Shown piece by piece: positions 8,677 through 15,957 of a DNA stretch of 64,000 nucleotides; positions within the stretch are counted from its first letter, which is position 1, and every line of letters begins with the position of its first letter. The translations under genes were made by a program, and so were the position numbers. Under the pieces are notes generated by a model. The model ran no database searches. It had not been told where the DNA came from and saw nothing but the letters and a program-made list of their open reading frames with translations. Origin of the DNA: Arthrobacter sp. V1I9 (GTDB taxonomy: Bacteria; Actinomycetota; Actinomycetes; Actinomycetales; Micrococcaceae); NCBI RefSeq assembly GCF_030817075.1, contig NZ_JAUSYU010000001.1, positions 620,001 to 684,000 on the forward strand, written 5' to 3'.

Positions 8677-9645
8677 TCAGAAATAGTGCGGGAAGCTGGA
8701 CCAGTCGGGGTCGCGTTTTTCCAGGAACGCTTCCTTGCCCTCCACGGCTTCGTCCGTCATGTAAGCCAGCCGGGTGGCTTCCCCTGCGAACACCTGCTGT
8801 CCCGCGAGGCCGTCGTCGGCAAGGTTGAAGGCGAATTTGAGCATCCGGATGGCCTGGGGGGACTGCCGCGCGATATCGGCGGCGTACTCCAGGGCGACCT
8901 CTTCGAGGCGTTCGTGATCCACAGCCTCGTTGACGGCGCCCATCCGAACCATGTCCTCCGCGGAATATTCGCGGGCCAGGAAGAAGATTTCCCGCGCGGC
9001 CTTCTGCCCGATCTGCCGGGCGAGCAGGGCCGAGCCGTAGCCGGCGTCGAAACTGCCGACGGTGGCGTCTGTCTGCTTGAACTTGCCGTGCTGGCGGGAG
9101 GCGATGGTGAGGTCGGCGACTACGTGCAGGGAGTGCCCGCCGCCGGCCGCCCAGCCGTTGACGACGGCGATGACCACCTTGGGCATGGTGCGCATGAGCC
9201 GCTGGACCTCCAGGATATGAAGCCGGCCGGCCCGCGCGGGGTCGATGCTTTCCTGGGTTTCCCCGTTGGCTGCATCCTGTACTACGTACCGGTAGCCGTC
9301 CCGGCCCCGGATCCGCTGGTCTCCACCGGAGCAGAAGGAGTGGCCGCCGTCCTTGGGGGAGGGGCCGTTCCCGGTGAGCAGGACGGTGGCAACGTCCGGG
9401 GACATCCGTGCGTGGTCCATGGCCCGGTACAGCTCATCCACGGTGCCCGGCCGGAAGGCATTGCGGACTTCGGGGCGGTTGAAAGCGATCCGCACCGTGG
9501 GCAGGTCACGCAGCCAGCCGCCGTCGGCATCCCGCTCCACCTGCCGGTGGTACGTCATGTCCTGGAAGTCGTCGAAGCCGGACACAACGCGCCAGCGGGT
9601 GGGATCGAAGACGTCGGACACCGAGGCGGGGATTTGGTTGCTCAC
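8677..9645 (-). CDS. menB: 1,4-dihydroxy-2-naphthoyl-CoA synthase
   Basis: A 322-residue crotonase-fold enzyme that closes the second ring of the menaquinone precursor. The oxyanion-hole motif CSGGDQRIRGRDGY and the segment GWAAGGGHSLHVVADLTIAS are characteristic of MenB, as are the catalytic-loop sequence TVGSFDAGYG and the C-terminal DPDWSSFPHYF. The GTG start at 9645 follows a TAGACT box on the minus strand (9652-9657) by 6 bases, so translation is probably leaderless. It heads menB-menE-menA, though the VOC gene 22 bases upstream reads in the same direction. Confidence 0.96.
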   Translation of the reverse strand: MSNQIPASVSDVFDPTRWRVVSGFDDFQDMTYHRQVERDADGGWLRDLPTVRIAFNRPEVRNAFRPGTVDELYRAMDHARMSPDVATVLLTGNGPSPKDGGHSFCSGGDQRIRGRDGYRYVVQDAANGETQESIDPARAGRLHILEVQRLMRTMPKVVIAVVNGWAAGGGHSLHVVADLTIASRQHGKFKQTDATVGSFDAGYGSALLARQIGQKAAREIFFLAREYSAEDMVRMGAVNEAVDHERLEEVALEYAADIARQSPQAIRMLKFAFNLADDGLAGQQVFAGEATRLAYMTDEAVEGKEAFLEKRDPDWSSFPHYF

Positions 9646-9667
9646 CGTCCAAGTCTAGTAATCGGGG

Positions 9668-10108
9668 TCAGCTGATGCAGAACTCGTTGCCCTCGGGGTC
9701 TGCCATCGTGTGCCAGAAATGCGGTCCCTGGTTGGCTGTCCAAAGGAAGGTGGCGCCGCGGGCCTCAAGTTCCCGGCGAACCTCGTCCTTATCACGGCCG
9801 GCCAGGTTGATGTCCCAGTGCACCCTGTTCTTGACGGTTTTTCCCTCGGGCGCGGTCTGGAAAAGGAGCCGCCGCTCCGGTGCCTTTGCTTCGAGTTCCT
9901 CGGGCGGCCGGATCGCACAGCCTTCGCGCCACACCAGCTTGCCATGGTGCATAGTTGCCTGGTCCTCGGTGGCGAAACCCTGGTCGATCATGGAGCGGAT
10001 GAAGCCCTCATCCTGAGGTTCCACCGCCCACTCCAGCGACTCGGCCCACCACTCGGCGAGGTAGTGCGGATCCCTGCAGTCAATGACTATTTGGATGTTC
10101 AGTCCCAT
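9668..10108 (-). CDS. VOC-family (glyoxalase-like) protein
   Basis: A 146-residue protein with a vicinal-oxygen-chelate fold pattern: IQIVIDCRDPHYLAEWWAESL at the N-terminus and FLWTANQGPHFWHTMADPEGNEFCIS at the C-terminus. The latter is the usual closing motif of the Glyoxalase_6-type subfamily (DPEGNEFC). The metal ligand set is not complete enough to predict chemistry. The ATG at 10108 follows a TACCTT box by 6 bases on the minus strand, suggesting leaderless expression. It lies just upstream of menB in the same direction; a role in menaquinone synthesis is not indicated. Confidence 0.85.
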   Translation of the reverse strand: MGLNIQIVIDCRDPHYLAEWWAESLEWAVEPQDEGFIRSMIDQGFATEDQATMHHGKLVWREGCAIRPPEELEAKAPERRLLFQTAPEGKTVKNRVHWDINLAGRDKDEVRRELEARGATFLWTANQGPHFWHTMADPEGNEFCIS

Positions 10109-10150
10109 CCCACCAAGGTACGGCGGCAGGTGCTCCTGCGGTAGGTGCGG

Positions 10151-10912
10151 TCAGGCCTGAACCTGCTGGAGTTGTTCGTAGAACTCGGGCGGGATGGCGT
10201 AGATGAACACCACTGCCAGCAGGTTCTTTGCCGCATGGACAAAGTAGGAGAACATCAGGTTCCTGCCCGTCCAGACATACACAAACACCAGCGTCGCGCC
10301 CATGGCCAGGTAGGGCATCAGGACGGTGAGCGTCAGCTCTTCCTGTCCCACGATGTGCAGGGCGGCGAACAGGACCACGGACAGCACGCAGCACACCCAG
10401 ATATTCACCCGCCGGCTCAGCTTCCCGATGAGCAGGTGGCGGAAGATGAACTCCTCAACGAACGGGCCCACCACCACCAGCAGCGGGACCATCAACCACG
10501 CAGGAACCTGCTGCATAAGCGCTTGGAGTCCCGCCTGGTTCTCGGATGTTTGCACGTTGCCGCTGGCCGCCACTGCAACGGCGGAAAGAATCATCATGGC
10601 GATGACGGCGGCCGGGACCATCAGCAGTGTGAACCACGGACGGGTGGCAAGCACCTTGAGGTCGCGCCAGATCACTCGACGGGCAGCAGTGATGGCCAGT
10701 ATGCCCACGGACGCATAAAAGAGCAGGTTGACCGCGTAGGAGGCAGCCGCAGGGGTGGGGGCAACCTGCCGCAGGAAGGGTGCAAGCAGTTCCCCGGCCA
10801 CAGTGAAAAACCCCGCAAGAGCCACATAGAGGATGACCGCGACGCCATCCAAGGGGGAAAACTTGTAGAGCTGCGGCTGCGGTGCGGGTGGTATTCGGTG
10901 TGCGGTGGCCAT
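10151..10912 (-). CDS. CPBP intramembrane glutamic endopeptidase
   Basis: A 253-residue membrane protein of the CPBP (Abi/Rce1-like) family. The catalytic motif EEFIFR (Glu-Glu-x3-Arg) is near residues 153-158 and the second conserved motif is HIVGQEEL, with further helices after it. About eight hydrophobic segments are visible. In bacteria such proteins are linked to bacteriocin self-immunity or processing of membrane substrates; the substrate here cannot be inferred. The ATG at 10912 follows a TAGGCT box by 6 bases on the minus strand, so it is probably leaderless. It is divergent from the manganese importer operon. Confidence 0.9.
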   Translation of the reverse strand: MATAHRIPPAPQPQLYKFSPLDGVAVILYVALAGFFTVAGELLAPFLRQVAPTPAAASYAVNLLFYASVGILAITAARRVIWRDLKVLATRPWFTLLMVPAAVIAMMILSAVAVAASGNVQTSENQAGLQALMQQVPAWLMVPLLVVVGPFVEEFIFRHLLIGKLSRRVNIWVCCVLSVVLFAALHIVGQEELTLTVLMPYLAMGATLVFVYVWTGRNLMFSYFVHAAKNLLAVVFIYAIPPEFYEQLQQVQA

Positions 10913-10949
10913 ACTTTCAGCCTAGCTTCCCCCGACAGACCCAACCCCA

Positions 10950-11014
10950 CCGTTGCCCTATCAGATATGGCTCCTAAACCACCGTTGTAGGCACCAAATC
11001 TGATAGGGCAACGG
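10950..11014. repeat. 65-bp palindromic intergenic element
   Basis: Perfect 17-bp inverted arms (CCGTTGCCCTATCAGAT at 10950-10966, its complement at 10998-11014) flank a 31-base centre. The octamer CACCGTTG occurs at 10948 and again at 10980, exactly 32 bp apart. A one-mismatch copy of the right arm occurs at 27960-27976. It lies between two divergent genes, so it is not a simple terminator. The core TGATAGGGCAACG resembles the TGATAGAGCGT core of other elements in the window. Confidence 0.8.
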
Positions 11015-11038
11015 GGGAGAGAATAAGAGTCTGTGACG

Positions 11039-11068
11039 TTGCCGGGGGAATTGTGCGTCCCCTAGAAT
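11039..11068 (+). promoter_or_regulatory. Promoter of the manganese-type importer operon
   Basis: TTGCCG (11039-11044) and TAGAAT (11063-11068) are separated by 18 bases. The ATG at 11076 is only 7 bases after the -10 box, which suggests a leaderless transcript. No clear MntR or Zur operator was recognised around it. Confidence 0.55.
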
Positions 11069-11075
11069 ATTCGGT

Positions 11076-12062
11076 ATGCCTAAACTTTCGTTTCGGTGCG
11101 CCAAAGTAGCCGCCCGAAGAAGCTCACTCCGCCAGGTGCGCTTCCGTGCCGCCGCGGCAGCCGCCGTCGTACTTTCCCTGCTGCTGACTGCCTGCGGAGG
11201 GGACGCCGCCGGAAACGGAAGCGACAGCAGGCCCGTGGTGCTGACCACCTTCACGGTGCTGGCCGACGTCGCACGGAATGTCGCAGGGGATAAGCTCACT
11301 GTTGAGTCCATCACCAAGGCTGGCGCCGAAATCCATGGCTACGAACCCACACCCGGCGACATCCGGAAGGCCTCCAAGGCGGACCTCATCCTGGACAACG
11401 GGCTCAACCTGGAAGCCTGGTTCGGGCAGTTCGTCGAAGGCCTGGACGTGCCGCACGCGGTGGTGAGTGACGGGGTGCAGGTGATGTCGATCAGCGAGGA
11501 CTCATACCAGGGCAAGCCCAACCCGCACGCGTGGATGTCGCCAATCAATGTGCAGATCTATGTGGACAACATGGTGAAGGCGTTCAGCGAACTGGACCCG
11601 GGCAATGCCGCGGCCTTCAGGGCCAACGGGGACGCCTACAAAGCCGAACTCCAGGCCGTGCAGGACCAGATGAAGTCTAGCCTGGCCGCAGTTCCCGAAA
11701 CCCAGCGGGCCCTGGTCACCTGCGAAGGCGCGTTCTCCTACCTGGCCCGCGATGCTGGACTGACGGAGGTCTACATCTGGGCCGTCAACGCCGAGCAGCA
11801 GGCAACCCCGCAACAGATCACCCGGGCCATTGAGTACGTCAGAGCCAACAAGGTCCCGGCCGTCTTCTGCGAATCCACGGTTTCCGACGCCCCCATGCAG
11901 CAGGTGGTGGGTGCTACCGGGGCAAAGTTCGGCGGCACCCTTTACGTAGACTCGCTTTCCGAAACCGACGGGCCCGTACCCACCTACCTGGACCTCATCC
12001 GGCACGACGCTGACGTCATCACTAAGGCGCTCGCCGGGGCAACGGCCGGAGCAGGATCATGA
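11076..12062 (+). CDS. Metal ABC transporter substrate-binding lipoprotein (manganese type)
   Basis: A 328-residue cluster A-I binding protein. An Arg-rich N-terminus, a hydrophobic stretch and the lipobox LLTAC (Cys40) mark it as a membrane-anchored lipoprotein. Metal ligands are recognisable: His87 in EIHGYEPTP, His151 in PNPHAWMSP, Glu in TCEGAFSYL and Asp near the C-terminal VDSLSETDGP. A Glu at the third position, together with the absence of a His-rich loop, is typical of manganese (PsaA/MntC/SitA) rather than zinc (ZnuA) proteins. The next two genes, each overlapping by 4 bases, encode the ATPase and the permease, so the three form one importer operon. Confidence 0.92.
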   Translation: MPKLSFRCAKVAARRSSLRQVRFRAAAAAAVVLSLLLTACGGDAAGNGSDSRPVVLTTFTVLADVARNVAGDKLTVESITKAGAEIHGYEPTPGDIRKASKADLILDNGLNLEAWFGQFVEGLDVPHAVVSDGVQVMSISEDSYQGKPNPHAWMSPINVQIYVDNMVKAFSELDPGNAAAFRANGDAYKAELQAVQDQMKSSLAAVPETQRALVTCEGAFSYLARDAGLTEVYIWAVNAEQQATPQQITRAIEYVRANKVPAVFCESTVSDAPMQQVVGATGAKFGGTLYVDSLSETDGPVPTYLDLIRHDADVITKALAGATAGAGS

Positions 12063-12874
12063 CCACCCCGGCAATCCTCGTAGACAACGTCACCGTCCAT
12101 TACGGCGAAGTGCGGGCACTGGATGCGGCCACCCTCACCCTTGAGCCCGCCCGGATCTGCGGCCTGGTGGGCATGAACGGCTCCGGTAAGTCCACGCTGT
12201 TCAAAGTGATCATGGGGATGATCAAGCCCGACGCCGGCACGGTACGGATCAACGGGCAGTCGCCATCGAGGGCGCGCAAGCAGGGCGGCATCGGTTACGT
12301 GCCGCAAAGCGAGGACGTCGACTGGCAATTTCCGCTCTCCGTGCGGGATGTGGTGATGATGGGCCGCTACGGCCACCAGGGGTTTACCCGCCGTGCGTCC
12401 AAAGCGGACCGCGCCGCCGTCGACGAAGCACTGGACCGGGTGGAACTGGGACCGTACGCCGGCCGCCAGATCGGGCAACTTTCCGGCGGCCAGAAGAAGC
12501 GTGCCTTTGTGGCCCGCGGCATCGCCCAGGGTGCCACCACCATGCTCCTGGACGAACCCTTCGCCGGTGTGGACAAGCGGTCGGAGGCAACCATCACCCG
12601 GCTCCTGCGGGAACTCGCCTCGGACGGCTGCACCATCCTGGTATCCACGCACGATCTGCACGCCCTGCCGCAGTTGTGCGACGAAGCCGTCCTGCTGATG
12701 CATAAAGTACTGATGCACGGGCCGCCGGACGTGGTGCTGCAGCCCGAAAACCTGGCGATGGCGTTCGGCCTGGATGTGCTGGAACGGGACCTGCCGGAAG
12801 GCGATACTTCGGCCGGCCGCGGCGGACCCGATGTCGGCAGCGGCTTGTTGGACGGCAAGCGGGTGAACCAATGA
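12059..12874 (+). CDS. Metal ABC transporter ATP-binding protein
   Basis: A 271-residue ABC ATPase with Walker A GMNGSGKST, Q-loop in YVPQSEDVDW, signature LSGGQKKR and Walker B MLLDEPFAGVD, then the switch His in STHDLHAL. The QSEDVDW sequence after the Q-loop is characteristic of the manganese/zinc/iron importer branch. It overlaps the genes on both sides by 4 bases (ATGA), consistent with one operon and fixed stoichiometry. The last 30 residues form a Gly/Asp-rich tail beyond the ABC core. Confidence 0.93.
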   Translation: MTTPAILVDNVTVHYGEVRALDAATLTLEPARICGLVGMNGSGKSTLFKVIMGMIKPDAGTVRINGQSPSRARKQGGIGYVPQSEDVDWQFPLSVRDVVMMGRYGHQGFTRRASKADRAAVDEALDRVELGPYAGRQIGQLSGGQKKRAFVARGIAQGATTMLLDEPFAGVDKRSEATITRLLRELASDGCTILVSTHDLHALPQLCDEAVLLMHKVLMHGPPDVVLQPENLAMAFGLDVLERDLPEGDTSAGRGGPDVGSGLLDGKRVNQ

Positions 12875-13743
12875 TGGAGATCCTCCTCGAACCGCTGGCC
12901 TATGACTTTATGGTCCGCGCACTGGTGACCACCGCCCTGGCCGCGGTGGTCTGTGCCGTACTGAGCTGCTGGCTGGTGCTCATCGGCTGGTCCCTGATGG
13001 GCGATGCGGTGTCCCACGCCGTGCTGCCCGGAGTGGTGCTGGCCTACATCGTTGGGGCCCCGTTCGCGCTGGGGGCGCTGGTGTTCGCGCTCATCGCCGT
13101 GACGCTGATCGGGGTGGTCCGCAACACCAGCCGCGTGAAGGAGGACGCCGCGATCGGCATCGTGTTTTCCTCGCTGTTTGCCCTGGGCCTGGTGCTGATC
13201 TCGGTGACACCCAGCCAGACAGACCTCAACCACATCATTTTCGGCAACCTGCTCGGCGTCAGCGTTCCGGACCTGGTCCAGGTCCTGGTGCTGGGGGTGG
13301 TGGCATTTGCCATCCTCATCCTCAAACGGCGCGACCTCACCCTCTACGCCTTCGATCCCACCCATGCGCACGCCATCGGGCTCTCACCCCAACGCCTCGG
13401 CGCCCTGCTCCTGGGCCTGCTTGCGCTGACCTCCGTGGTGGCCCTGCAGACCGTGGGTGTGGTCCTGGTGGTGGCCATGCTGATCATCCCCGGAGCCACG
13501 GCGTACCTGCTGACCGACCGCTTCGCGCGCATGCTGGTCATCGCTCCCATGATCTCCGCCGTCTGTTCGCTCGCGGGCATCTACTTCAGCTACTACCTCG
13601 ACACGGCCTCCGGCGCCATGGTGGTCCTCACGCAGGGGGTGGTGTTCGCCGTCGTCTATCTGTTCAGCCCGCGGCAGGGACTGATCGGCACCCGGCTGGC
13701 GAAGGCCCGCCGCCGGAAGGCCGTTGCCGTCGCCGCCGCTTGA
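12871..13743 (+). CDS. Metal ABC transporter permease (ABC-3 family)
   Basis: A 290-residue permease with about eight to nine membrane helices. Family features include GWSLMGDAVSHAVLPGVVLAY near residue 40, where DAVSHA..PG is the ABC-3 signature, and FDPTHAHAIGLSP later in the protein. It partners the ATPase and binding lipoprotein encoded upstream. The tail is basic (KARRRKAVAVAAA). It ends 142 bases before the ABC-F gene; the gap holds a short open frame and a hairpin. Confidence 0.93.
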   Translation: MMEILLEPLAYDFMVRALVTTALAAVVCAVLSCWLVLIGWSLMGDAVSHAVLPGVVLAYIVGAPFALGALVFALIAVTLIGVVRNTSRVKEDAAIGIVFSSLFALGLVLISVTPSQTDLNHIIFGNLLGVSVPDLVQVLVLGVVAFAILILKRRDLTLYAFDPTHAHAIGLSPQRLGALLLGLLALTSVVALQTVGVVLVVAMLIIPGATAYLLTDRFARMLVIAPMISAVCSLAGIYFSYYLDTASGAMVVLTQGVVFAVVYLFSPRQGLIGTRLAKARRRKAVAVAAA

Positions 13744-13747
13744 CGCC

Positions 13748-13786
13748 ATGACTTCCGGCGGGCAGGCTGGAGCGATGAAGTCCTAG
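13748..13786 (+). CDS. Possible 12-residue leader peptide upstream of ABC-F gene
   Basis: ATG at 13748 opens a 12-codon frame (MTSGGQAGAMKS) ending in TAG at 13786, four bases before a 9-bp hairpin and about 100 bases upstream of an ABC-F gene. There is no clear Shine-Dalgarno sequence, and a frame this short can arise by chance, so this is only a candidate. Antibiotic-inducible ABC-F genes are often preceded by such leader frames. Confidence 0.3.
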   Translation: MTSGGQAGAMKS

Positions 13787-13789
13787 CCC

Positions 13790-13814
13790 ACCAGCCCGGC
13801 AGAGTCGGGCTGGT
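13790..13814 (+). promoter_or_regulatory. Hairpin, candidate attenuator before ABC-F gene
   Basis: ACCAGCCCG (13790-13798) pairs with CGGGCTGGT (13806-13814) over a 7-base loop. The GGCTGG at 13765-13770, inside the short upstream frame, could instead pair with CCAGCC of the left arm, so two mutually exclusive folds are possible. No T-run follows the stem. It could also serve simply as the 3' end of the importer operon. Confidence 0.45.
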
Positions 13815-13885
13815 CCCCAACGTCAGGGCCGGCCGTCGAGCACCGAACAAAACGGTTCAGCTCCGGTGGCCACACTGCGGAACTT

Positions 13886-15607
13886 ATGCGAGGACTTCCC
13901 TTGACTGAACATATCAACCTTTCGGACGTCTCCCACAGGTACGGCGACCGCCTGCTGCTCGACGGCATCAACCTGAGCATCCCTGCCGGCGAACACCTAG
14001 CGGTGGTCGGTGAAAACGGTGCCGGCAAATCCACGTTGCTGCGCATCCTGGCCGGCTTTGAACGGCCTCATGAAGGGTCTGCCACCACCGGCGGCCGTGT
14101 TGGCTATCTCGCCCAGACCCATGGCCTGCCCGAGTCCTTCACCGTTGGCGGGGCGATTGACGCATCACTCGCGTCGCTCCGTGCCCTCGAGGCGGAGCTG
14201 GACCGGCTCGAAACCGGCCTGGCAGACGCGGAGGACAGCGATTTGGAAGCCTACGGCAGGCTTCAAACGGAGTATCAGCTGCGCGAAGGCTACGCCGCCG
14301 AATCGCGGGTGGAGGCTGCGCTGGACCGGTTGGGCCTGGGCGGCCTGGACCGGAGCCGTGCCCTGGCTTCGCTTTCCGGCGGGGAGCAGGAGCGCGTGGC
14401 GCTGGCCTGCGTCCTGGCGGACCCGGCGGACATCCTCCTCCTCGACGAACCCACCAACCACCTGGATGCCCGCGGAACAGCGTGGCTGGAAGACCGGCTG
14501 GCGGCCCACCGCGGCACTCTAGTGGTGGTCTCCCACGACCGCATGCTGCTCCGCAAGGTGGCGGCCACCATTATCGAGGTGGATGCCGAGCGCCGAGCGG
14601 TCAACCGCTACGGCAACGGATACGACGGCTACCTTCGCGAGAAGGCAGCCGAACGCCAGCGCTGGGTTCAGCAGTACCACGGCTGGCTGAACGCCATGGA
14701 GGCCGAAAAGCGGCAGGCGGAGACGGTCGCCGGGACCATGGGGTACGGCCGCAAGCGCGACGGCGACAAGATGGGCTTCGACTTCAAGGCCGGCACTTGG
14801 CAGAAAGCCGCCAGCAGCCAGGTCCGGAACGCCCAGGAACGGCTGCGGCGACTTGAAGCCAGCCCGGTGCAACAGCCGCCGGTGCCTTTGCGGCTTGCCG
14901 CGCCCGAGTCCTTGCCTTCGGCGGATGCGGCTACCGATGCCGGCGGAGATCCGGCTGTGCCGCTGGCCGTCCACGGCGTGAGTGTTATAGGCCGGCTTGC
15001 ACCCACTGACTTCCAGGCCGGCGTCGGCCAAAAGGTCCTGATTACCGGGCCGAACGGCGCCGGCAAGTCCACGCTGCTGTCCGTGCTGGCGGGGACGCTG
15101 CTACCCACCGAGGGACGGGTTACCAGGCCAGAACGGGTGGGCTACCTGCAGCAGGAACTGGAGCTGCCACAAAGGCCTTCGCTGCGGCTGCTGCCGGCGT
15201 TTGCGGACGGACTCGGCGGGAACATTGACGAGCATGCCGCAGCCCTGCTGCGGCTGGGACTGTTCCGCACCAGTGAATTCCACGTGCCCGTCGGTAGCCT
15301 GTCCGCCGGGCAGCAACGCAGGCTTGCGCTCGCCCGCCTGCTCCTGGGTGGCTACAGCACACTGATTGTGGACGAGCCCACCAACCACCTGGCGCCCATA
15401 CTGGTGGAGCAGCTTGAGGCGGCGCTCGCGGCCTTCCCCGGAACCCTGGTGATGGTCAGCCACGACCGGGCCCTCCGCGAATGGTTTGCCCGTTGCCGCC
15501 GTGCTGCGGAAAACGGCGGGAACGGTGGCGGGAACTTGGGCGGAAATACCGTCACCGGGCAATGGCTCCGCTACTCCATGGACAAAGGCGTGCTCGCCCC
15601 GGCCTGA
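13886..15607 (+). CDS. ABC-F family ATPase (ribosome-acting or antibiotic-resistance type)
   Basis: A 573-residue protein with two fused ABC domains and no membrane segments, the ABC-F architecture. Domain 1 has Walker A GENGAGKST, signature LSGGEQERVAL and Walker B ILLLDEPTNHLD; domain 2 has GPNGAGKST, LSAGQQRRLALA and LIVDEPTNHL. Between them lies a charged helical linker (around QYHGWLNAMEAEKRQAE) of the kind that reaches into the ribosome in ABC-F factors. It resembles the actinobacterial TlrC/LmrC/OleB-like group linked to macrolide or lincosamide resistance, but the substrate cannot be told from sequence. ATG 13886 was kept; TTG 13901 is an alternative. A candidate attenuator lies upstream. 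Confidence 0.88.
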   Translation: MRGLPLTEHINLSDVSHRYGDRLLLDGINLSIPAGEHLAVVGENGAGKSTLLRILAGFERPHEGSATTGGRVGYLAQTHGLPESFTVGGAIDASLASLRALEAELDRLETGLADAEDSDLEAYGRLQTEYQLREGYAAESRVEAALDRLGLGGLDRSRALASLSGGEQERVALACVLADPADILLLDEPTNHLDARGTAWLEDRLAAHRGTLVVVSHDRMLLRKVAATIIEVDAERRAVNRYGNGYDGYLREKAAERQRWVQQYHGWLNAMEAEKRQAETVAGTMGYGRKRDGDKMGFDFKAGTWQKAASSQVRNAQERLRRLEASPVQQPPVPLRLAAPESLPSADAATDAGGDPAVPLAVHGVSVIGRLAPTDFQAGVGQKVLITGPNGAGKSTLLSVLAGTLLPTEGRVTRPERVGYLQQELELPQRPSLRLLPAFADGLGGNIDEHAAALLRLGLFRTSEFHVPVGSLSAGQQRRLALARLLLGGYSTLIVDEPTNHLAPILVEQLEAALAAFPGTLVMVSHDRALREWFARCRRAAENGGNGGGNLGGNTVTGQWLRYSMDKGVLAPA

Positions 15608-15659
15608 CGCGTCCGGCTAATACGTGCCCACGGGCTGCTGGTGACCACGGCTGCCCGTG

Positions 15660-15729
15660 CCCGTTTCGACGGTTCCCTGCCGACTCGACGCGCGCCGCCG
15701 TCGAACGCGCAGGGAACCGTCGAAACGGG
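15660..15729. repeat. 70-bp near-complete palindrome
   Basis: Perfect 21-bp arms at 15660-15680 and 15709-15729 (each ending in GTTTCGACGGTTCCCTGC or its complement) flank a 28-base centre that itself holds a TCGACG/CGTCGA hairpin. It lies 53 bases after the ABC-F stop and could terminate that transcript, although no T-run follows. It is one of several long intergenic palindromes in this window. Confidence 0.8.
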
Positions 15730-15814
15730 GTGAGACCCTCGCCCGCTGCGCGCGGGAGCCCGGTACGGCAGACCCCGGTGTAGCCCGCGTCACGTAGCAC
15801 CCCTTTGCGTCTTG

Positions 15815-15911
15815 TAAGATAGACGAGCCGCTCGAAGCTTCGGCGCCACGAGAGATTCCGGTCACAATCGGTTGCCCAATAGGGCAAAACCCCGAATTTG
15901 TTAGCGGAATC
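15815..15911 (+). promoter_or_regulatory. Promoter-like box and structured 5' leader of the amino-acid permease gene
   Basis: A TAAGAT box at 15815-15820 is followed by a small hairpin (GCCG 15827-15830 / CGGC 15841-15844) and then a 58-base rod. In the rod, GATTCCG (15854-15860) pairs with CGGAATC (15905-15911), ACAA with TTGT, TCGG with CCGA and TTGCCC with GGGCAA around an AATA loop: 21 base pairs with small internal loops. It ends 46 bases before the permease start. It does not match the glycine riboswitch or another class I recognise. A cis-acting RNA is inferred. Confidence 0.5.
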
Positions 15912-15957
15912 ATCAGTGCTCCGGATGCGGCCAACCCCCAACCCACAAGGAATTGTT

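Noticed and set aside
15854..15911. A known riboswitch class (glycine) for the permease leader.
   Set aside because: The conserved glycine-aptamer core is missing and the fold is a single rod, not tandem three-way junctions.
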